From Alphaproteobacteria bacterium (lineage in GTDB: Bacteria; Pseudomonadota; Alphaproteobacteria; Caulobacterales; Caulobacteraceae), in assembly GCA_025359785.1 (NCBI GenBank), contig JANYET010000026.1, positions 62,001 through 126,000 of the forward strand: DNA of 64,000 bases, given 5' to 3'. The notes under the pieces are model-generated. The model was not told the origin of the DNA and did no database searches. It saw only the letters and a program-made list of their open reading frames with translations. Below are positions 57,283 through 64,000 of the stretch, piece by piece (within the stretch, counting starts at the first letter, position 1; each line of letters begins with the position of its first letter). A program made the position numbers and the translations under genes.

Positions 57283-57857
57283 GGCGTCTGGCGCGCCCGC
57301 GCCAGGGCCTCGCGGCGCAGCGCCAGCAGGGCCAACGGCACGTCGCGGCGCAACGCCAGCCTCGCCACCCAGCCCGGCGCCGAGAACGGCGCGGCGACCC
57401 GGGCCCGGTAGGTGACGCGCACCTGATCGCCGTGCGGCTCCAACCGCCATTCGCCCTCGAACACCTTCAGGTCGCCACCGGTGCGATGGAACGCCATCCG
57501 GTGGTTAGGTTCGAAGTCCTCGCGGTAGACGGTGCGCACCGAGGGCGTGAAGGTCGCGCGCGTGACCTCCTCGCGGATGTCCCAGCGCCCTTGTGGGTCC
57601 CGCTCCAGGACGCGGCAGCTCTTCAGGTTGGCGACCATCTTCGGCGCGAGTTCGCAGTCGGTCATGACGTCCCAGACGACGGCTTGCGGCGCGGCGACGT
57701 CGATCACTGCCAGGATCGCGCCGGAGCGACCGTCCGGGTCCGGCTCGACGTCGACATAGGGTCGTCCACGGTCCAGCAGCGCCTGGGCGCGCGGCGGCAG
57801 GTCGGCGGAGAACGCCGGGCCCGCCGCCAGCAGCAGGACGATCAGCAGGGTGCGCAT
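57279..57857 (-). CDS. Secreted SRPBCC-family protein
   Basis: 192 residues with a signal peptide (LLIVLLLAAGPAFSA) and a START/SRPBCC-like lipid-pocket fold (GAILAVIDVAAPQAVVWDVMTDCELAPKMVANLKSC). Predicted periplasmic. Its stop overlaps the start of the Rsm22-type gene. Ligand unknown. Confidence 0.83.
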   Translation of the reverse strand: MRTLLIVLLLAAGPAFSADLPPRAQALLDRGRPYVDVEPDPDGRSGAILAVIDVAAPQAVVWDVMTDCELAPKMVANLKSCRVLERDPQGRWDIREEVTRATFTPSVRTVYREDFEPNHRMAFHRTGGDLKVFEGEWRLEPHGDQVRVTYRARVAAPFSAPGWVARLALRRDVPLALLALRREALARARQTP

Positions 57858-57877
57858 CTCGCCGACCGCTGCGAGGC

Positions 57878-60205
<2,328 letters not shown>

Positions 60206-60361
60206 TCGTGTTCACTCCCGGATTGGCCGTCCCGGATGGAGTATGCGGAGAGGCGGCCCATAAGCAACAACGCGGGCGCAACAGGCGGGCGCTACAAGGC
60301 GGGCGTGACAAGCCGCGCGGCGCCGCTTGCCGGTTCCGGCGGGCGCGGCCATGGTCCGACG

Positions 60362-60916
60362 ATGCTTTCCCAACGGCTCTACACGCGTTCGGCAGCCAGT
60401 CTTTGCGCGTGCGCGGCGCTGTTGAGCGCCTGTGGCGGCGGCGTGCGCACTCAGGGCTCGGCGGCTATCGCCCGGTTCCTGGCGACGGTTCACAGCGGCG
60501 ACCGCAAGGCCTTCGAAGCGCTGATCGACCGGCCCGCCGTGCGCTCCGACCTGACCGAACAGATGGCCGACGTCGCCAAGCGCCATGAGGTCGATGTGGG
60601 CGAGGGGCCGTCCGAGTTCGCCGTCGACCGGATGATCACGCTCCAGGCCGTGCGCCTGACCGCGGCCCGTGTCGCGCCGGTCTGGCCGGCGACCCCCACC
60701 GCCATCCAGATCGCGCCGCACATGAAGGCCAGGGACAGCCGCCATATCTGCCTGGAAGAGGCGGCGACCAAGCGCTGCCTGCTCAGCTTCGCCCGGAAGG
60801 ACGGCGCCTGGCGGCTGACCGGAATGATGTTCACACCGCCGCCGGCCGAGACCGAGACCGCCGCCTTCCGGACCACCGGGCCCGCCACCGAGGCCGCCTC
60901 GAGCGAGCCGCCCTAG
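60362..60916 (+). CDS. Putative lipoprotein, DUF2939-like paralogue
   Basis: 184 residues from ATG 60362. Lipobox LLSAC with Cys at 24; AIARFLATVHSGDRKAFEALIDRPAVRSDLTEQM matches the DUF2939-like part of the 22787-23299 protein, as does the ending RCLLSFARKDGAWRLTGMMF; a proline/threonine-rich tail is added. It is divergent from acsA. The open frame extends far upstream but that part is antisense to acsA and not coding. Confidence 0.8.
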   Translation: MLSQRLYTRSAASLCACAALLSACGGGVRTQGSAAIARFLATVHSGDRKAFEALIDRPAVRSDLTEQMADVAKRHEVDVGEGPSEFAVDRMITLQAVRLTAARVAPVWPATPTAIQIAPHMKARDSRHICLEEAATKRCLLSFARKDGAWRLTGMMFTPPPAETETAAFRTTGPATEAASSEPP

Positions 60917-60975
60917 CCCTGGCCTCGGGGCTTTCGAAGCCCTATGCCGGACCTGAGTTTCCATGAGGCCGTCCC

Positions 60976-61725
60976 ATGCTGCTGCACCTCTCGACCTGGC
61001 AAGAGATCGAGGATCATCTGACCCGCTCCAAGACGGTGGTGATTCCCATCGGCTCCAATGAGCAGCATGGCCCCACCGGCCTGCTGGGCACCGACTGGCT
61101 CTGCCCGGAGATCATCGCGCACGAGGCTCAGAAGACCGCCGACATCCTGGTTGCGCCGACCTTCAACATCGGCATGGCGCAGCACCACCTGGGCTTTCCG
61201 GGCACCATCGCGCTCAGGCCCTCGACCTTCATGGCCGCCATCGGCGACTGGTGCCGCAGCCTGGGCCTGGCGGGCTTCGAGAAGCTCTATTTCCTGAACG
61301 GCCACGGCGGTAATGTGGCCACCATCGACGCGGCCTTCTCCGAGCTCTACGCCGAGGCCACCTACGCCCAGCGCAATCGCGGCTTCGCCTGCAAGCAGAG
61401 GAACTGGTGGGAACTGCCCGGCGTGCTCAGCCTCGCCAACCGCCAGTTTCCCACCGGCCACGGCAGCCACGCCACACCGTCCGAGATCGCGGTCACCCAA
61501 TGGGCCTATCCGGACGCCATCAAGTCGGCGAACTACGCGCCGCAGGTCGCGCCCACCGGGCCGATCCGCGAGGCTCTCGACTTCCGCGCGCGCTACCCCG
61601 ACGGCCGCATGGGCTCCGACCCCGGTCAGGCGACCCCGGACAAGGGCGGCGAGCTGGTGGCGATGGCCGTGAAGGGCCTGATCACCGACGTCGCGGCGTT
61701 CTCCGCCGAGGCCGCGCCAATCTGA
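60976..61725 (+). CDS. Creatininase family amidohydrolase
   Basis: 249 residues: PIGSNEQHGPTGLLGTDWL holds the first metal ligands (Glu, His, Asp), FLNGHGGNVATIDAAF the central His, and a late Glu in GSHATPSEIAVTQW completes the creatininase/formamide-hydrolase site. Substrates of this family include creatinine and other cyclic amides; it cannot be set from sequence. It follows the lipoprotein gene by 59 nt. Confidence 0.9.
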   Translation: MLLHLSTWQEIEDHLTRSKTVVIPIGSNEQHGPTGLLGTDWLCPEIIAHEAQKTADILVAPTFNIGMAQHHLGFPGTIALRPSTFMAAIGDWCRSLGLAGFEKLYFLNGHGGNVATIDAAFSELYAEATYAQRNRGFACKQRNWWELPGVLSLANRQFPTGHGSHATPSEIAVTQWAYPDAIKSANYAPQVAPTGPIREALDFRARYPDGRMGSDPGQATPDKGGELVAMAVKGLITDVAAFSAEAAPI

Positions 61726-61734
61726 CTCCAGATG

Positions 61735-61767
61735 CTCCCCTTCAATCGCGCTGACGCGCTGGGGGAG
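61735..61767. terminator. Hairpin between convergent creatininase and Rieske genes
   Basis: CTCCCC (61735-61740) pairs with GGGGAG (61762-61767), and inner CGCG-CTGA-CGCG pairs again. No clear T-run. It lies in the 53-bp convergent gap and may end both transcripts. Confidence 0.45.
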
Positions 61768-61778
61768 GATCCGGAGAG

Positions 61779-62144
61779 CTAAGCCGTGAACACCGCTCCG
61801 TCGCGGACCGCGATCGGCCAGGGGGTCAGCTGCTCGCCGACGCAGGGCGTGGTGACGCCCTGGCCGGTCAGCGCGAACAGCGCGCCGTGGCCCGCGCACA
61901 GGATGTGGTCGCCGGCCCGCGTCAGGTAGCGGTCGTCGAAGCCCAGCGGCCAGCCGGCGTGCGGACACTGGTCCAGATAGCCGGCCAGCAGGTCGCCCGA
62001 CCGCACCACGAAGGCCGCGAACAGGCGGCTGTCGGCGCGGAAGCGGAAGCCCTTGGAGCCCGGATCGGCGATCTCATCCAGCGCGCAGAGGCGCAGGCCG
62101 GCGGCTGGCCTGGCCGGATTGTGGGTGTCGCTAGAGTGCGCCAA
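61779..62144 (-). CDS. Rieske [2Fe-2S] domain protein
   Basis: 121 residues. The cluster ligands are CPH (in LDQCPHAGWPLG) and CAGH (in HILCAGHGALF), the C-x-H...C-x-x-H pattern of a Rieske ferredoxin. No membrane segment. It starts at TTG 62144 inside the end of the yciI gene, 14 bases before that stop, so the two are translationally coupled. Likely an electron-transfer or ring-hydroxylating-type ferredoxin; no oxygenase gene adjoins it. Confidence 0.88.
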   Translation of the reverse strand: MAHSSDTHNPARPAAGLRLCALDEIADPGSKGFRFRADSRLFAAFVVRSGDLLAGYLDQCPHAGWPLGFDDRYLTRAGDHILCAGHGALFALTGQGVTTPCVGEQLTPWPIAVRDGAVFTA

Positions 62145-62415
62145 TGGAGGCCCGGAAACCGCGGATTTCGACCCGGCCGAACACCCCGGCCGTCTGGTAG
62201 GGGTCGGCGGCGTTGAAGGCTTCGGCCGCCGCGCGGTCTTCGACGTCCAGGATGAACAGCGAGCCGGCCATGGCGTCGGCCGCGTCCAGCATTGGTCCGG
62301 CCAGCTTCACGACGCCGGCGGTCTCCCGGACATAGGCCAGGTGCGCCTCGCGGGTGGCCATCCGCAGCGCGAGGCAATCGGGTTTATCGAAACAGGCCAG
62401 CATGAAGAGCGCCAT
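62131..62415 (-). CDS. YciI family protein
   Basis: 94 residues, ferredoxin-like fold: MALFMLACFDKPDCLALRMATREAHLAYV, GPMLDAADAMAGSLFILDVEDRAAAEAF and NAADPYQTAGVFGRVEIRGF are the YciI pattern, with the family His and Asp. Function unclear; possibly a small enzyme. It follows gpsA by 3 nt and overlaps the Rieske gene. Confidence 0.92.
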   Translation of the reverse strand: MALFMLACFDKPDCLALRMATREAHLAYVRETAGVVKLAGPMLDAADAMAGSLFILDVEDRAAAEAFNAADPYQTAGVFGRVEIRGFRASIGAL

Positions 62416-62418
62416 CGT

Positions 62419-63426
62419 CTATTCCTCGCGAAGGGGTCGGGAAAGCAGGCCACGGATCGCCTGGTCGACGCCGACCTCGCCGGCCAGGATGGCGGCGGTG
62501 GCCTCGCAGATCGGCACATCGACGCCAAGCTTTTTCGCCAGTTGCCGCACGGCCGGCGCGGAGGCGACGCCCTCAGCCACCGACAGCTTGCCGGCCAGGG
62601 CCTCCTGCAGCGTCTGGCCGCGGCCGAGCGCCAGGCCGACGCTCATGTTGCGCGACTGCGGGCTGGAACAGGTGAGCACCAGGTCGCCCAGGCCACAGAG
62701 TCCCGCAACGGTCTCGGCCTCGCCGCCCAGGGCGACGGCCAGCCGGGTTAGTTCGGAAAAGCCGCGGGTGATCAGCGCGGCGTGCGCGCTGCGGCCCAGG
62801 CCCCGGCCCTCGACGATGCCGCAGGCGATGGCCAGCACGTTCTTCACCGCGCCGCCGGCCTCGGCGCCGATCATGTCGGTGGCGAAGTAGGGCCGGAAGC
62901 TCGGCGTGGCGATCAGCTCCGCCAGATCCTCGGCGCAACCGGGATCGGGGCAGGCCAGCGTCACGGCGGTCGGCAGGCCCCGGGCCACTTCGCCGGCGAA
63001 ACTGGGTCCGGAGAGCACGGCGGGCGCGGCGTGCGGGATGGTCTCGGCCAGCACCTGGGTCATCAGCTTCAGCGAGCCCTGCTCGACCCCCTTGGCGCAG
63101 AGCAGGATCTGCAGGCCCTGGCGCGCATGCGGCGCGAAAGCCATCAGCGTCGCGCGCAGGTGCTGGGCCGGCGTCACGGCCAGCACGATGTCGCTGCCGG
63201 CCAGGTCGGCGAAGTCGCCGGTGGCGCGGATCGAGGGGTCCAGCGCGATGCCCGGCAGGAAGCTGGTATTCTCGTGGCGGGCGTTCACCGAGGCCACCAC
63301 GTCGGCCTCGCGCGCCCACAGCGTCGTCGCAAGGCCCGCCCGCGCGCAGACCTGGGCGAGCGCCGTGCCCCAGGCGCCGCCGCCGATCACGCCAGCTTTT
63401 TTCGCAAGTGGGGCTTTCTTGCTCAT
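62419..63426 (-). CDS. gpsA: Glycerol-3-phosphate dehydrogenase (NAD(P)+)
   Basis: 335 residues from ATG 63426. [15 protein letters not shown] is the nucleotide loop; the catalytic Lys is in [17 protein letters not shown], and SRNMSVG is conserved. It makes sn-glycerol-3-phosphate for phospholipids. ATG overlaps the tsaD stop (ATGA). tsaD-gpsA-yciI is a known alphaproteobacterial order. Confidence 0.95.
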   Translation of the reverse strand: MSKKAPLAKKAGVIGGGAWGTALAQVCARAGLATTLWAREADVVASVNARHENTSFLPGIALDPSIRATGDFADLAGSDIVLAVTPAQHLRATLMAFAPHARQGLQILLCAKGVEQGSLKLMTQVLAETIPHAAPAVLSGPSFAGEVARGLPTAVTLACPDPGCAEDLAELIATPSFRPYFATDMIGAEAGGAVKNVLAIACGIVEGRGLGRSAHAALITRGFSELTRLAVALGGEAETVAGLCGLGDLVLTCSSPQSRNMSVGLALGRGQTLQEALAGKLSVAEGVASAPAVRQLAKKLGVDVPICEATAAILAGEVGVDQAIRGLLSRPLREE

Positions 63427-64000
63427 GCTTTCGCGCCCTTGCGGCCGGGAACGTGGGTCGGGTTGGCGTTGGCCGCCGCGGCATCCAACGGCCAGCGGGG
63501 CCGTGCGGCTGCATCCAGCGGGTCGCTGATGCCCAGCGCCAGCCGTTCGGCCCCGGCCAGCGCGATCATCGCGGCGTTGTCGGTGCAATAGGCCAGCGGC
63601 GGGGCGGTGAAGGAAAAGCCGCGCGCCTCGGCGACGGCCTGCAACCGCGCGCGCACCGCCCGGTTGGCGGCGACCCCGCCGGCCACGACGAAGCGCAAGC
63701 CGTCCTGTGCGGTTTTGGGGCCCTCATGCTCGGCGGCGTAGGCGGCCATGGCGCGGTCACTGCGCTCGGCGAGCTGGGTGGCGATGGCGGCCTGGACGGT
63801 GGCGGCAAGGTCGGCGCGCTCGGTGTCGGTTGTCAGGCCCTCGGCCAGCCGCGCGGCGGCGGTCTTCAGTCCGGAGAAGGAGAAGTCGCAGTCCTTGCGG
63901 CCGAGCAGCATGCGCGGGAGCGTGAACTTGCCGGGGTCGCCGGTCTGGGCCAGGGCTTCCAGCGCCGGGCCGCCGGGATAGGGCAGGCCCAGCGTCTTGG
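63423..64000 (-). CDS. tsaD: tRNA threonylcarbamoyladenosine synthase TsaD, 5' end outside window
   Basis: Only the C-terminal part, about 192 residues, is present; the frame is open to the window edge. [14 protein letters not shown] and [15 protein letters not shown], and the later [16 protein letters not shown] and [13 protein letters not shown], are TsaD signatures; the HxxH metal motif lies outside the window. Together with TsaB (4832-5461) it makes t6A37. It continues into gpsA through an ATGA overlap. Confidence 0.95.
   Translation of the reverse strand, partial: KTLGLPYPGGPALEALAQTGDPGKFTLPRMLLGRKDCDFSFSGLKTAAARLAEGLTTDTERADLAATVQAAIATQLAERSDRAMAAYAAEHEGPKTAQDGLRFVVAGGVAANRAVRARLQAVAEARGFSFTAPPLAYCTDNAAMIALAGAERLALGISDPLDAAARPRWPLDAAAANANPTHVPGRKGAKA

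Overview
The window is very GC-rich and looks like a chromosomal segment of an alphaproteobacterium of the Caulobacteraceae. My guess is Phenylobacterium or a close relative; that is inferred from protein character and gene order, not from a database search. The order rpsT-dnaA, mutM-ubiE-ubiB-coaBC-dut, rimP-nusA-ylxR-infB, rbfA-truB-rpsO-pnp and fur/miaB-phoH-ybeY-corC-lnt-HTH-metK-trmB is the conserved housekeeping layout found around dnaA in that family. I found no rRNA, tRNA, CRISPR array, phage gene or insertion sequence.

Layout. 1-600 is the 3' end of a DUF1080 gene. 883-5919 carries murJ, trpS, a UspA protein, an Nfu-type Fe-S scaffold, tsaB and rimI. 5958-14630 carries fur and then a tightly overlapping run miaB-phoH-ybeY-corC-lnt, an Xre-type regulator, metK and trmB. 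ppa follows on the minus strand, then about 440 bp of repeats, then an unusual small gene (15617-16156) with an AT-rich twin-palindrome promoter. 16233-22590 is rimP-nusA-ylxR-infB, with a good promoter and an attenuator-like hairpin in its leader. Between infB and rbfA, where the translation genes often continue, lies about 4.7 kb of accessory genes: a lipoprotein, a dienelactone hydrolase, a PepSY-type membrane protein, a PEP-CTERM protein and an MFS transporter. rbfA-truB-rpsO-pnp then resumes.

31559-34931 holds an SDR gene divergent from an HxlR regulator, a DUF6481 protein and a secreted esterase. 34941-37080 is dnaA and rpsT, with a cluster of four GANTC (CcrM) sites between them. 37237-46750 holds crt-type enoyl-CoA hydratase, a TraB/GumN protein, mutM, ubiE, ubiB, a cupin, a lipoprotein with a toxin-like C-terminus, coaBC, dut and dapB. 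46869-57857 holds an ArsR/SRPBCC pair, a malic enzyme fused to a phosphotransacetylase-like domain, a YegD-type Hsp70, DUF1697, a two-domain M16 peptidase, an MDR reductase and an Rsm22-type methyltransferase. 57878-64000 holds an enlarged acetyl-CoA synthetase, a second DUF2939-like lipoprotein, a creatininase-family enzyme, a Rieske protein, YciI, gpsA and the 3' part of tsaD.

Most of the content is core metabolism and translation, so the novelty is in details. The strongest are: an acetyl-CoA synthetase with a duplicated C-terminal domain whose second copy lacks the catalytic lysine; a tandem repeat between mutM and a TraB gene that creates a chain of ATGA stop-start overlaps, each with its own ribosome binding site; a lipoprotein ending in a polymorphic-toxin-like domain; several start codons or promoters embedded in palindromes (ppa, arsR, metK, the 15617-16156 gene); and at least five families of dispersed inverted-repeat elements between genes.
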